NCBI GenBank assembly: GCA_946539475.1
Contig: CAMNHM010000061.1
Location: 1 to 15,732, forward strand
Length of the DNA: 15,732 nt
Origin: an uncultured Prevotellaceae bacterium
GTDB taxonomy: Bacteria > Bacteroidota > Bacteroidia > Bacteroidales > Bacteroidaceae
Reading direction: 5' to 3'
The position numbers were made by a program, and so were the translations under genes. The notes below the pieces were generated by a model. It saw only the letters and a list, made by a program, of their open reading frames with translations. It had not been told where the DNA came from and ran no database searches. Positions 6,490 to 14,874 of this stretch are shown one piece after another. Each line of letters begins with the position of its first letter. Position 1 is the first letter of the stretch.

Positions 6490-6696
6490 CTAGTCGGCTA
6501 CGTCCTCCAAGCCGTCGACGAGGTCGCCCACGTCCTTGCGATTCAGCTTGATGTTATGTTTCTTGAGGAAGTCCTCGACTGTATCCGTGATTTTTGCACG
6601 GGTGTCCTTTCCACTCTCGGGGGCCACGAGCAGCCCCAGTGCTGCACCGGCGATGGCTCCGCCGATGAATGCGCCAATGTAACCTAGTCCTTTCAT
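6490..6696 (-). CDS. YtxH domain protein
   Basis: A 68-residue protein with one N-terminal glycine/alanine-rich membrane helix (IGAFIGGAIAGAALGLLV, about 7-24), followed directly by the YtxH signature APESGKDTR and a charged helical tail. YtxH-like proteins are small membrane-anchored general-stress proteins of unknown biochemical role. It is the first gene of the minus-strand cassette, 90 bp before the holin-like gene, and is preceded by a Bacteroidetes-type -7 element. The length is normal for a short member of the family. Confidence 0.85.
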   Translation of the reverse strand: MKGLGYIGAFIGGAIAGAALGLLVAPESGKDTRAKITDTVEDFLKKHNIKLNRKDVGDLVDGLEDVAD

Positions 6697-6747
6697 AGTT
6701 TCTCTGCTTTTTAAATATTAAATGTGTGTTTGAATGACTTTCGGAGG

Positions 6748-6755
6748 CAAAATTA
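6748..6755 (-). promoter_or_regulatory. -7 element for the YtxH cassette
   Basis: Minus strand reads TAATTTTG (6755-6748), a match to TAnnTTTG, in a very AT-rich stretch 52 bp upstream of the YtxH start. No clear TTTG stands at the -33 position, so only the -7 element is called. Confidence 0.5.
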
Positions 6756-6841
6756 CAAAATAATCCGATATAACGATGCGAAAAGCTGTTATTTTTTTTA
6801 TAAAAATGTTAGTTTTTGTTCTTTTAACAAAGTTTATGCCC

Positions 6842-6879
6842 TTTGTTGCTTGATAATTCAAGGTATTTTTGTACTTTCG
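6842..6879 (+). promoter_or_regulatory. Bacteroidetes-type promoter for the SPOR lipoprotein gene
   Basis: Two overlapping readings fit: TTTG (6842-6845), 18 bp, then TATTTTTG (6864-6871); or CTTG (6849-6852), 19 bp, then TACTTTCG (6872-6879). Either would start transcription about 35-45 bp before the ATG at 6921. The region 6697-6920 is a 224-bp divergent intergenic stretch serving both directions. Confidence 0.6.
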
Positions 6880-6920
6880 CAGTCAAAATAAACAGTATAA
6901 CAGTCAATCATTACAAAATT

Positions 6921-7430
6921 ATGAAGAAGTACATCTTATTCTGTGCAGGCCTAGGCCTTGCAATGGCATTTACAAGTTGTGGATCTAGTGAGAAAGCCTA
7001 TCGTAAGGCATACGAGAAGGCTCAGGCCCAGGCTCAGCAGCAGCAGACGTCGCAGCCTGTGCAGCAGGTGACGCAGGTGACGGAGACACCGGTGGTGACT
7101 CCCGTGCAGACCGTTCCCTCGACGCAGACTCAGGTGGTCGACAACCGTGACAACGTGCAGGTTCGCCAGGAGCGCGTGTCGATCGTCAGTGGTGCCGGCC
7201 TGCAGAACTACAGCGTCGTTGTCGGCTCGTTCACCGTCATTGCCAATGCCGAGGGCTTGCAGCAGCGTCTGAAGAATGCCGGCTATGCCGCTCAGATTGT
7301 GAAGAACGAGGATCGCAATATGTACCGTGTGGTGGCATCGACGTTTGCCAACAAGGCAGACGCTGTGCAGAGTCGCGATCAGCTGCGTAGCACCTATGCT
7401 GACGCTTGGCTGCTCTATAACGGCCGCTAA
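6921..7430 (+). CDS. SPOR-domain lipoprotein
   Basis: A 169-residue protein starting MKKYILFCAG with a lipoprotein signal ending FTSC (Cys20), so it should be lipid-anchored. A Gln/Val/Thr-rich low-complexity linker (about 30-80) leads to a C-terminal SPOR domain (about 96-167: QNYSVVVGSF, GLQQRLKNAGYAAQIV, YRVVASTFANKADA). SPOR domains bind denuded septal peptidoglycan, so a role at the division site or in cell-wall binding is likely. The start at 6921 is chosen over one 26 codons upstream because the upstream one overlaps the promoter and hides the signal peptide. It stands upstream of ruvX with a 29-bp gap and has its own promoter. Confidence 0.88.
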   Translation: MKKYILFCAGLGLAMAFTSCGSSEKAYRKAYEKAQAQAQQQQTSQPVQQVTQVTETPVVTPVQTVPSTQTQVVDNRDNVQVRQERVSIVSGAGLQNYSVVVGSFTVIANAEGLQQRLKNAGYAAQIVKNEDRNMYRVVASTFANKADAVQSRDQLRSTYADAWLLYNGR

Positions 7431-7459
7431 TCGTTAATCCCCCACAAAGCCCCTCCCCC

Positions 7460-7900
7460 TTGGGTAGGATTCTTTCCATTGATTACGGCCGGAAACGAAC
7501 CGGCCTGGCAGTCACCGACCCTCTGCAGCTCATAGCCGGAGGGTTGGCGACTGTCGCTACGTCTGAGCTGTTCGACTGGTTGAAATCCTATGTCGAGCGC
7601 GAGGATGTGGAGCTCATCGTCGTTGGCGAGCCTCGCCAGATGAACGGTGAGCCGAGTGAGAATATGGTGCGCGTGGAGCAGTTCGTCAACCGTTGGCGGC
7701 GTGCTATGCCTGCTGTGCCTGTGGAGCTTTACGATGAGCGTTTCACGTCGGTGCTGGCTCATCAGTCGATGCTCGACGGCGGGCTTCGGAAGAAGGCACG
7801 GCAGAACAAGGCCCTGGTCGACGAGATCAGTGCCACCATCATACTGGAGGACTACATGCGGTCGCGCGCTATCTCCAAGGCGTGGGGGCAAACACGATAA
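7460..7900 (+). CDS. ruvX: Putative pre-16S rRNA nuclease / Holliday junction resolvase RuvX (YqgF)
   Basis: A 146-residue protein of normal length for YqgF/RuvX. RNase H-like fold motifs are present: ILSIDYGRKRTGLAVTD with D8, IVVGEP with E57, DERFTS at 92-97, and VDEISATIILEDYM with D121. The family processes the 5' end of 16S rRNA in E. coli and has been proposed as a Holliday junction resolvase. The conserved N-terminus MGRILSIDYG begins at a TTG codon at 7460; no ATG or GTG precedes it in a usable position, so the TTG start is accepted. The upstream bases are a C-rich stretch without a Shine-Dalgarno site. def follows 57 bp downstream. Confidence 0.9.
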   Translation: MGRILSIDYGRKRTGLAVTDPLQLIAGGLATVATSELFDWLKSYVEREDVELIVVGEPRQMNGEPSENMVRVEQFVNRWRRAMPAVPVELYDERFTSVLAHQSMLDGGLRKKARQNKALVDEISATIILEDYMRSRAISKAWGQTR

Positions 7901-7966
7901 GAATGATACTATTCAACTTTCTTTAACTCCAGAAAGTTGAGCAAATGCAAAACTTGAATGATACTA
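7901..7966. repeat. 11-bp direct repeats flanking a perfect 10-bp hairpin, ruvX-def junction
   Basis: GAATGATACTA occurs at 7901-7911, right after the ruvX stop, and again at 7956-7966, where it contains the def ATG. Between them TCAACTTTCT (7913-7922) and AGAAAGTTGA (7931-7940) are exact reverse complements with an 8-base loop. A second, weaker pairing (AAGTT at 7934-7938 with AACTT at 7951-7955) would compete with the first. The first repeat copy also starts a seven-codon frame, MILFNFL (7903-7926). The structure could be a small insertion with target duplication, or a leader that modulates def translation. Confidence 0.7.
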
Positions 7967-8518
7967 CCAATTTATATTTACGGCCAGCCCGTACTCCGCA
8001 AGGTGACAGATGATATTACACCCGACTACCCCGAACTCGGTCAGCTCATCGCGAACATGTGGGAGACGCTGGCAGAAAGTGAAGGCATCGGCCTGGCAGC
8101 ACCGCAGATAGGACTGCCTATACGGCTGTCGGTCATCGACCTGCGCCCTCTGGGCGAGGACTTCCCCGAATACAAAGATTTCCGTCAGGCATACATCAAC
8201 CCTCACATCGTGGAGATCGACGACTCACATGTGGAGAATTCCGATGAGGGGTGCCTGTCGTTGCCGGGCATCCACGAGAAGGTGGCGCGCGCCACGCGTA
8301 TCCACGTGAAATGGCAGGACGAGCAGTTCGTCGAGCACGACGAGTGGATAGAGGGCTATCTGGCACGCGTCATGCAGCACGAATTTGACCATCTTGATGG
8401 AAAGATGTTCATCGACCATATCTCTCCCCTCCGTCGGCAGCTGATCAAGAGCAAGCTGAAAGGCCTCACCCAGGGGCGCTACCGCTGCAGCTATAAGACG
8501 AAGCCGGTGAGAAGATGA
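7958..8518 (+). CDS. def: Peptide deformylase
   Basis: A 186-residue protein with all three peptide deformylase motifs: GIGLAAPQ (43-50), EGCLS (97-101, metal ligand C99) and HEFDH (141-145, metal ligands H141 and H145, catalytic E142). It removes the N-formyl group from the initiator methionine of nascent proteins in the cytoplasm, normally using Fe2+. The ATG at 7958 gives MILPIYIYGQPVLR, the usual N-terminus for this family in Bacteroidales. It follows ruvX after a gap holding a direct repeat and hairpin, and precedes a TPR gene. Confidence 0.96.
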   Translation: MILPIYIYGQPVLRKVTDDITPDYPELGQLIANMWETLAESEGIGLAAPQIGLPIRLSVIDLRPLGEDFPEYKDFRQAYINPHIVEIDDSHVENSDEGCLSLPGIHEKVARATRIHVKWQDEQFVEHDEWIEGYLARVMQHEFDHLDGKMFIDHISPLRRQLIKSKLKGLTQGRYRCSYKTKPVRR

Positions 8519-8576
8519 GCAGTAGTGGCGGAACTTGAAAGGGACTGACACGATGAGAGACGGTGAGGATGAAGGC

Positions 8577-10574
8577 ATGAGAGGAAAGCTGCAGAAGAGC
8601 ATTGTGCGGCTGACGCTTGCGTTCACCTTCATCATATTCTCCTTTTCCCTGCCATCGCACGCCCAGTATAACATCGACCGTCTTGTGACCATTGGCCGCT
8701 CGGCCCTATACTATGAAGACTATGTACTGTCGATGCAGTATTTCAACCAGGCAATCGCCGTCAAACCGTACCTCTATGAGCCGTGGTTCCTGAGAGGTGT
8801 CGCCAAGTATCATCTCGACGACTTTTCAGGAGCTGAGAGCGACTGTACGGAGGCCATCAAGCGTAACCCCTATGTCGTGGGCATCTACGAGCTGCGAGGC
8901 CTGACGCGCATCCAGCAGGAGAAATTCCCTGAGGCGATTGCCGACTACGACCGCGCGCTGCGCCTTTCGCCCGACAACCGCTCGCTGTGGCACAACCGCG
9001 TGCTTTGCCATATCCAGAACAAAGACTACGACGAGGCGCTGGCCGAACTCGACACCATGCAGGCGCGCTGGAGCCACTATGCCGCCAGCTACACCATGCG
9101 TGCCGACACGTATCTGCAGATGAAGGACACTGTGCAGGCCATCACAGCGCTGGAGCGAAGCCTGGAGCTTGACCCCTACAACGGGAAGACGTGGGCCGTG
9201 AGAAGCCTGATCAGCCTGCAGCGCAGCGAATGGAAAGAGGCGGAGCAACAGCTGGACCAAGCCATCCATCTGCTTCCGAAGAACGGACAGTACTACATCA
9301 ACCGCGCCCTGGCCCGCTACAACCAGAACAACCTCCGGGGTGCGATGGCCGATTACGACATGGCTCTCGAGATTGAGCCCAACAACTTCCTGGGGCATTA
9401 CAACCGTGGACTGCTGCGGGCCGACGTTGGCGACGACAATAGAGCCATCGTCGATTTCGACTTCGTCCTTAGGCTTGAGCCCGACAATATGCTTGCCCTG
9501 TTCAACCGTGGCGTATTGCTTGACCGTACGGGCGATTACAGGGGTGCTATCCGTGACTATTCGAAGGTGATTGAGGAGTATCCCAATTTCTTCACCGGAA
9601 TACTCTACCGTGCCAGGTGCTATCGGCGTATAGGACAGACGCAGAAGGCCGAACTCGACGAGTTCAAGGTCTACAAGGCTCAGCTCTACCAGCATCTCTA
9701 CGGCATTGAGTCCAAGCAGGGACGCCGCAGCCAGCGCAAGCGCAGCGATGACGATCCAGACAAATACGACGAGCTGGTCGTAGCCGACGAGCAGGAACCC
9801 GAGCGCGAGTATCAGAGCGACTACCGTGGCCGGGTGCAAGACCGTCGTGCCGACATGGAGCTGCAGCCGATGTTTGCCCTGTCGCTGGAGCCGCAGAAGA
9901 ACGAGGTGAACAAGTCGGCACACTATGAACAGCTAGTGGACGAGTTCAACCGTAGCTCGCGTATGCGTACATTATTTATTAGTACGCAGCATGCATCGCT
10001 CGATACCGATCACTCGGCCGACTATTTCGGCTATCTCGACTCTCTTTCCACGGCTATCAACGGCGCCCATCAGCGCAGCACTACCATGCCGCTGCTGCTC
10101 TCACGTGCCGTTGCCTATTCCGTTATTCAAGACAATGAGGCGGCTGTGGCTGACCTGACAACCTATCTGCAGGTCGACTCCACATCGGTGCTGGCCCTGT
10201 GGCAGCGTGCCGCCTGCCAGAGCCGCCTCAATCAGTTCATGGCCGCTGAAGGCAAGGCGACGGAGCTGGCAGCGGCAGGCGTGAGGAGTGACATCAACCA
10301 TGCCTTGAGCCATGCCCCCAAGAATGCCTACCTCTACTATAACCGCGGTTGTCTGGCTGCACAGCAGCAGGACTATGAACAGGCCGTCGCCGACTTTACC
10401 ACTGCCATCGCACTCGACGCCCGGCTGGGCGAAGCCTTCTTCAACAGGGGCATCTGCCTGCTGCGCATGGACCGCGTGACAGAGGGCATCAACGACCTCA
10501 GCAAGGCCGGTGAGACCGGAATCTACTCAGTATATAGCATTATCAAAAAATATCGTAACAATGTCGCAAAATAA
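8577..10574 (+). CDS. Secreted tetratricopeptide-repeat protein
   Basis: About 665 residues from the ATG at 8577. That start is preferred because it gives a proper signal peptide (MRGKLQKS, hydrophobic core, cleavage after SHA near residue 29) and has GAGGA seven bases upstream. The ATG at 8553 or a TTG at 8535 would add an acidic stretch. From residue ~35 to ~375 about ten TPR units follow (for example EPWFLRGVAKYHLDDFSGAE, ALFNRGVLLDRTGDYRGAI). A charged linker of some 50 residues (QRKRSDDDPDKYDE and onwards) is followed by a second TPR block ending AYLYYNRGCLAAQQQDYEQA. It is probably a periplasmic or surface scaffold; no enzyme motif is seen. It lies 58 bp after def and overlaps the EcsC-like gene by 14 bp. 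A TPR gene between def and thrS is, from memory, a familiar Bacteroidales arrangement. Confidence 0.85.
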   Translation: MRGKLQKSIVRLTLAFTFIIFSFSLPSHAQYNIDRLVTIGRSALYYEDYVLSMQYFNQAIAVKPYLYEPWFLRGVAKYHLDDFSGAESDCTEAIKRNPYVVGIYELRGLTRIQQEKFPEAIADYDRALRLSPDNRSLWHNRVLCHIQNKDYDEALAELDTMQARWSHYAASYTMRADTYLQMKDTVQAITALERSLELDPYNGKTWAVRSLISLQRSEWKEAEQQLDQAIHLLPKNGQYYINRALARYNQNNLRGAMADYDMALEIEPNNFLGHYNRGLLRADVGDDNRAIVDFDFVLRLEPDNMLALFNRGVLLDRTGDYRGAIRDYSKVIEEYPNFFTGILYRARCYRRIGQTQKAELDEFKVYKAQLYQHLYGIESKQGRRSQRKRSDDDPDKYDELVVADEQEPEREYQSDYRGRVQDRRADMELQPMFALSLEPQKNEVNKSAHYEQLVDEFNRSSRMRTLFISTQHASLDTDHSADYFGYLDSLSTAINGAHQRSTTMPLLLSRAVAYSVIQDNEAAVADLTTYLQVDSTSVLALWQRAACQSRLNQFMAAEGKATELAAAGVRSDINHALSHAPKNAYLYYNRGCLAAQQQDYEQAVADFTTAIALDARLGEAFFNRGICLLRMDRVTEGINDLSKAGETGIYSVYSIIKKYRNNVAK

Positions 10575-11736
10575 AGAACATTTCACCTGGAACCATGTCC
10601 TCGCGGCCGTCCTCGACCTGCCAGGCGTGAAAGTCGACCGCGTCGCCTTCCTCCGCAAGGAGCTGCGACCCTACTGTAGTGCATCGAAACTCGATATGCT
10701 GGAGGGAGTGCGCCCATACACCATTGTCAACGACCGTATTATCGACACGGTGGCGAAGAAGTGTATCAACCGACATACCACGCTGGCAACGACTGCCTCC
10801 ACCATTGCCGGACTGCCGGGCGGGCTGGCGATGGCAGCTACCATTCCGGGCGACATCACACAGTACTACTACCACGTCGTGATACTCTCACAGAAGCTGG
10901 CCTACCTCTATGGCTTCCCCGATTTCTGTAACGAGGATGGGGAGCTGAGCGACATGGCTTCCGACCTGCTCACCATCTTCATGGGATCGATGATGGGGGT
11001 GAAGGTGGCCGACCAAGGCATCTCTGAGCTGGCAAAGGGCATGGCCCGCCAGGCCGTCGGCAGACTGCCTCGCGTGGCCATCTCGCGGGCAACGATCGTA
11101 CCGATAGCCCAGAGCATTGCTCGTGTGGCTGGCGTGAAATTCACGAAGGAAGGCTTCGCCAGGGGGCTGGGAAAATTCATTCCTATCGCCGGCGGACTGT
11201 TCTCAGGCAGCCTGACGCTGTTCACCTTCAGACCTGGTGCCCACCGCCTGCAGAAACGGCTGAAGGCTCAGAAGATGCATTTCACTGATGGCGATATCGA
11301 TGCGTTGGCATACAAGAACATACGCACCTCGTTCACTAAGGCAGAACAGAGTCAGTCGCATCCCGAGGCTAAACAGCGCGCAGTGATCGAGGTGATGGTC
11401 AATATGGCCAATATCAACGGTGCCGTAGTACAGGAGAAGTATCGGCTGATTGAGGAGAAAGTGGCCAAGAGCAGCCTCGACGACGAGGAGAAGCTCGAGT
11501 TGCTGGGTAATGTAGGCACCGAGGAGAGCCGTGAGAACGACTTCAGCTATGACGTCGACTACGACCTTCTGGCCTGCGACCCCGACTATGCTGCCGATGC
11601 CGTGCGCTCGCTCATCGCCGTGGCCCGCGCCCAGGATACCCAGCCGACCATGGCCGAGCGTATGTATCTGGCGATGGTTGCCAAGACGCTTGGCATCGAT
11701 AAAGAGACCCTTGACGAGTGGCTGAACCAGGAGTGA
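10561..11736 (+). CDS. EcsC-like protein with C-terminal TerB-like domain
   Basis: A 391-residue protein starting at 10561 (MSQNKEHFTW), 14 bp inside the end of the TPR gene in another frame. Residues about 60-235 have the EcsC-family look: ASTIAGLPGGLAMAATIPGD, then a YGFP segment, and GKFIPIAGGLFSGSLTLFTF near the end, with small-residue-rich helices that may sit at a membrane. Residues about 268-389 resemble a TerB/tellurite-resistance-like helical domain (AVIEVMVNMANINGAVVQEK, ARAQDTQPTMAERMYLAMVA, TLGIDKETLDEWL). Both calls are by eye. EcsC domains have no firmly known reaction; TerB-like domains occur in metal or stress response proteins. No Cys/His cluster is seen. Overlap with the TPR gene suggests the two are made together. 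Confidence 0.6.
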   Translation: MSQNKEHFTWNHVLAAVLDLPGVKVDRVAFLRKELRPYCSASKLDMLEGVRPYTIVNDRIIDTVAKKCINRHTTLATTASTIAGLPGGLAMAATIPGDITQYYYHVVILSQKLAYLYGFPDFCNEDGELSDMASDLLTIFMGSMMGVKVADQGISELAKGMARQAVGRLPRVAISRATIVPIAQSIARVAGVKFTKEGFARGLGKFIPIAGGLFSGSLTLFTFRPGAHRLQKRLKAQKMHFTDGDIDALAYKNIRTSFTKAEQSQSHPEAKQRAVIEVMVNMANINGAVVQEKYRLIEEKVAKSSLDDEEKLELLGNVGTEESRENDFSYDVDYDLLACDPDYAADAVRSLIAVARAQDTQPTMAERMYLAMVAKTLGIDKETLDEWLNQE

Positions 11737-11780
11737 GGCATCCCCCGGAGGCACCCACGCTCGAAAAAACTCCAATAAAA

Positions 11781-11812
11781 TTTGGTTTTTCACTCGCTTA
11801 TTAGTACCTTTG
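11781..11812 (+). promoter_or_regulatory. Bacteroidetes-type promoter for thrS
   Basis: TTTG (11781-11784), 20 bp, then TACCTTTG (11805-11812), with the thrS ATG 32 bp further on. This is a close match to TTTG-N19/20-TAnnTTTG and shows that thrS-manC-gmd can be transcribed apart from the def-TPR-EcsC genes. Confidence 0.8.
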
Positions 11813-11822
11813 CACTCGCTTA
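11791..11822. repeat. 10-bp direct repeats flanking the thrS -7 element
   Basis: CACTCGCTTA occurs at 11791-11800 (in the promoter spacer) and at 11813-11822 (directly after the -7 element, around the expected transcription start). The centre-to-centre distance is 22 bp, about two helical turns, so a regulator could contact both on one DNA face. Chance or a past duplication is also possible. Confidence 0.5.
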
Positions 11823-11844
11823 AACATAAACATATATCGTAAAT

Positions 11845-13791
11845 ATGGAAATCAAAATTACATTCCCTGACGGATCTGTTCGCTCGTATGAGCAGGGCGT
11901 AACGGGATTTGAGATTGCCGAGAGCATTTCGCCGGCTCTGGCACGCAGCGTTCTCTGCTGCGGTGTGAATGGTGAAACCGTAGAGTTGAACCGCCCCATT
12001 ATGGAGGACGCAAAGATTGAGCTCTACAAGTGGGACGACGAGCAAGGCAAGCACACCTTCTGGCACACCAGTGCCCACCTGCTGGCAGAGGCGCTCAAGG
12101 AGTTGTATCCTGGCGTACAGTTCGGCTTTGGCCCTGCCGTAGAGAGTGGTTTCTTCTACGACGTGCTGCTGCCTGATGGCCAGATGATCAAGGAGAGCGA
12201 CTTCCCTACGATTGAGGCAAAGATGAAGGAACTGGCATCGAAGAAGGAGCCTGTGGTACGCCGTGAGGTGGCCAAGGCTGACGCTTTGAAAGAGTTTGCC
12301 GCCGACGGTCAGACGTACAAGTGCGAACATATCGACCAGGACCTTGAGGACGGCACTATCACTACCTATACGCAGGGGCGCTTCACCGACCTCTGCCGCG
12401 GACCGCACCTCGTCGACACCGGCGAGATCAAGGCCGTGAAGCTCACAAGCGTTGCCGGAGCTTTCTGGCGTGGCGATGCCACCCGTGAGCAGATGCAGCG
12501 CCTCTATGGTATTTCCTTCCCGAAGAAGAAGATGCTCGACGAGTATCTCGTCATGCTCGAGGAAGCCAAGAAACGCGACCACCGCAAGATTGGCAAGGAG
12601 ATGGAGCTCTTCATGTTCAGTGACAAGGTAGGAAAGGGCCTGCCCATCTGGCTGCCGAAGGGCACTGAGCTGCGCCTGCGCCTGCAGGATCATCTGCGCC
12701 GCGTTCAGAAGCGCTTTGGATATCAGGAGGTCATCACACCACATATTGGCTCGAAGAACCTCTATGTCACCAGCGGCCACTATGCTCACTATGGCAAGGA
12801 CTCCTTCCAGCCCATCCATACTCCGGAGGAGGACGAGGAGTACATGCTGAAGCCCATGAACTGTCCGCACCACTGCGAGATCTTCGCATGGAAGCCGCGT
12901 TCCTATCGTGACCTGCCCCTTCGCATCGCTGAGTTTGGCACCGTCTATCGCTATGAGCAGTCGGGCGAGCTGCACGGACTGACGCGCGTGCGCTCCTTCA
13001 CACAGGACGATGCCCACCTCTTCTGCCGCCCCGATCAGGTGAAGCAGGAGTTTCTCAACGTGATGGACATCATTAATATCGTGCTGTCTGCCTTTGGCTT
13101 CAACTTCGAGGCACAGATATCGCTGCGCGATCCTAACGACCACGAGAAGTACGTGGGTACGGACGAGGACTGGGCACTGGCCGAGAAAGCCATCGTCGAG
13201 GCATGCCAGGAGAAAGGCCTGCCCGCCAAGGTGGAATATGGCGAGGCAGCATTCTACGGACCGAAGCTCGACTTTATGATCAAGGATGCCATCGGACGCC
13301 GCTGGCAGCTGGGCACCATACAGGTTGACTACAACCTGCCGAAGCGCTTCCAGCTGGAGTACACCGATGAGGACAACCAGAAGAAGACCCCCGTCATGAT
13401 CCACCGTGCGCCCTTTGGCTCGATGGAGCGCTTCACTGCCGTGCTCATTGAGCATACCAGTGGCCACTTCCCCTTGTGGCTGACACCCGATCAGGTGGCT
13501 ATCTTGCCGCTGTCGGAGAAGTACAACGACTACGCCAAGAAGGTGGCCAAGGACTTCGACCTGCAGGGGGTGCGCGCCACTATCGACCTGCGCAACGAGA
13601 AGCTGGCCCGTAAGATCCGTGACAACGAGCTGAAGCGTATACCGTACATGGTGATCGTCGGTGAGAAGGAGGAGGCCGAGGGCCTTGTCTCTATGCGCCA
13701 GCAGGGTGGTGGCGAGCAGCGTACGATGACCATCCAGGAGTTTATCGACAAGATCAATGCCGAGGTGGCCGAGCAGACGAAGAATTTCTAA
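11845..13791 (+). CDS. thrS: Threonyl-tRNA synthetase
   Basis: A 648-residue class II aminoacyl-tRNA synthetase of standard length. In order: TGS domain (about 1-62); editing domain with H74 and H78 of HTSAH and C184/H188 of CRGPH; catalytic domain with zinc ligands C340 (MNCPHH), H391 (DDAHLF) and H520 (MIHRAPFG), motif 2 around [18 protein letters not shown], and motif 3 at [13 protein letters not shown]; then the anticodon-binding domain (about 550-640). It charges tRNA-Thr and should edit Ser-tRNA-Thr. All key residues are present. It has its own promoter and is followed 21 bp later by manC rather than infC-rpmI-rplT, the order I would expect in Bacteroides. Confidence 0.98.
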   Translation: MEIKITFPDGSVRSYEQGVTGFEIAESISPALARSVLCCGVNGETVELNRPIMEDAKIELYKWDDEQGKHTFWHTSAHLLAEALKELYPGVQFGFGPAVESGFFYDVLLPDGQMIKESDFPTIEAKMKELASKKEPVVRREVAKADALKEFAADGQTYKCEHIDQDLEDGTITTYTQGRFTDLCRGPHLVDTGEIKAVKLTSVAGAFWRGDATREQMQRLYGISFPKKKMLDEYLVMLEEAKKRDHRKIGKEMELFMFSDKVGKGLPIWLPKGTELRLRLQDHLRRVQKRFGYQEVITPHIGSKNLYVTSGHYAHYGKDSFQPIHTPEEDEEYMLKPMNCPHHCEIFAWKPRSYRDLPLRIAEFGTVYRYEQSGELHGLTRVRSFTQDDAHLFCRPDQVKQEFLNVMDIINIVLSAFGFNFEAQISLRDPNDHEKYVGTDEDWALAEKAIVEACQEKGLPAKVEYGEAAFYGPKLDFMIKDAIGRRWQLGTIQVDYNLPKRFQLEYTDEDNQKKTPVMIHRAPFGSMERFTAVLIEHTSGHFPLWLTPDQVAILPLSEKYNDYAKKVAKDFDLQGVRATIDLRNEKLARKIRDNELKRIPYMVIVGEKEEAEGLVSMRQQGGGEQRTMTIQEFIDKINAEVAEQTKNF

Positions 13792-13812
13792 TACATTCTT
13801 TCTATCGTCACT

Positions 13813-14874
13813 ATGGCAAGACAAAACAATCATCTGGTGATCATGGCCGGGGGCGTCGGAAGCCGCTTCTGGCCCATGAGCACTGAAGACCGTCCGAAGC
13901 AGTTCATCGACGTACTGGGTACCGGTAAGACGCTGCTCCAGCTGACGGTGGAGCGTTTTGGAAGTCTCGTTCCGGCAGAAAATGTGTGGGTGGTCACCAA
14001 CCGTCGCTATGCAGATATCGTCAGAGAGCAGCTGCCCGACATGCCTGCCGGAAACATCCTGTGTGAGCCATGCAGGCGGAACACTGCTCCATGTATTGCC
14101 TACGTCTCGTGGCGCATCAAGTCGCGCGATCAGCGGGCAAATATTGTCGTCACGCCCTCCGACCATGTGGTGATGAACGTTCAGGAGTTTCAGCGTGTCA
14201 TCAGCGAGTGTATGGCCTTCACCCAGGACAGCGACGCCATCGTCACGCTGGGCATGAAGCCCACGCGCCCAGAGACGGGCTATGGCTACATACAGGCAGA
14301 CCTCTCCTCGCCGTCGTTGCGCAATAAGCAGATATTCCGTGTCGACTCTTTCCGTGAGAAGCCTGACCTGGCAACTGCCGAGCAGTACATCAAGAAGAGC
14401 AACTATTTCTGGAATGCCGGCATTTTCATCTGGAATGTCACGACCATCGTCAATGCTTTCCGCGTCTACCAGCCTAAGTTGGCGAAGATCTTCGAGAATC
14501 TGCTGCCTGTCTATGGCACACCTCAGGAGCAGGACGTCATCGACGAGCAGTTCCCCAAGTGTGAGAATATCTCCGTCGACTATGCCATCATGGAGAAGGC
14601 TGAGGAGATTTTTACCTGTCCCGCCGACTTCGGATGGAGCGACCTGGGCACGTGGGGCTCTCTGCTGAGCCAGAGCAAGCGCGACCTCTACGGCAATGCT
14701 GCCATCGGCCCGAACATCAGCATCTACGAGAGCCACAACTGCATAGTGCATACCACGCAGGAGAAACGCGTGGTGGTGCAGGGCCTCGACGGCTATATTG
14801 TGGCCGAGAACGACGACACATTATTAATTTGCAAGCTTTCCGAAGAGCAACGTATTAAGCAGTTTGCTGAATGA
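13813..14874 (+). CDS. manC: Mannose-1-phosphate guanylyltransferase
   Basis: A 353-residue single-domain nucleotidyltransferase making GDP-mannose from mannose-1-phosphate and GTP. Motifs: [11 protein letters not shown] (13-23) with RPKQ (27-30) for nucleotide binding, TPSDH (114-118), FREKP (180-184), NAGIF (201-205), DYAIMEKA (256-263) and GWSDLGTW (274-281). It lacks the C-terminal phosphomannose isomerase domain of the bifunctional type, so isomerase activity must come from elsewhere. It starts 21 bp after thrS, and its stop overlaps the gmd start as ATGA. The product is the substrate of the next enzyme. Confidence 0.95.
   Translation: MARQNNHLVIMAGGVGSRFWPMSTEDRPKQFIDVLGTGKTLLQLTVERFGSLVPAENVWVVTNRRYADIVREQLPDMPAGNILCEPCRRNTAPCIAYVSWRIKSRDQRANIVVTPSDHVVMNVQEFQRVISECMAFTQDSDAIVTLGMKPTRPETGYGYIQADLSSPSLRNKQIFRVDSFREKPDLATAEQYIKKSNYFWNAGIFIWNVTTIVNAFRVYQPKLAKIFENLLPVYGTPQEQDVIDEQFPKCENISVDYAIMEKAEEIFTCPADFGWSDLGTWGSLLSQSKRDLYGNAAIGPNISIYESHNCIVHTTQEKRVVVQGLDGYIVAENDDTLLICKLSEEQRIKQFAE

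Noticed and set aside
7901..7966. The hairpin as a Rho-independent terminator of ruvX
   Set aside because: The stem is not followed by a T-run on the plus strand (GCAAATGC follows), and the duplicated flanks suggest another origin.
8826..9923. A 365-codon minus-strand open frame inside the TPR gene
   Set aside because: It lies wholly within a strongly supported TPR coding sequence and shows no recognisable domain.
11203..14751. A 1182-codon open frame on the minus strand, opposite thrS, manC and the end of the EcsC-like gene
   Set aside because: Its codons are exact reverse complements of the sense codons, so it stays open simply because the sense genes avoid TTA, CTA and TCA. The sense genes are unmistakable, and the antisense protein shows no family motif, only His/Leu/Val-rich shadow composition.
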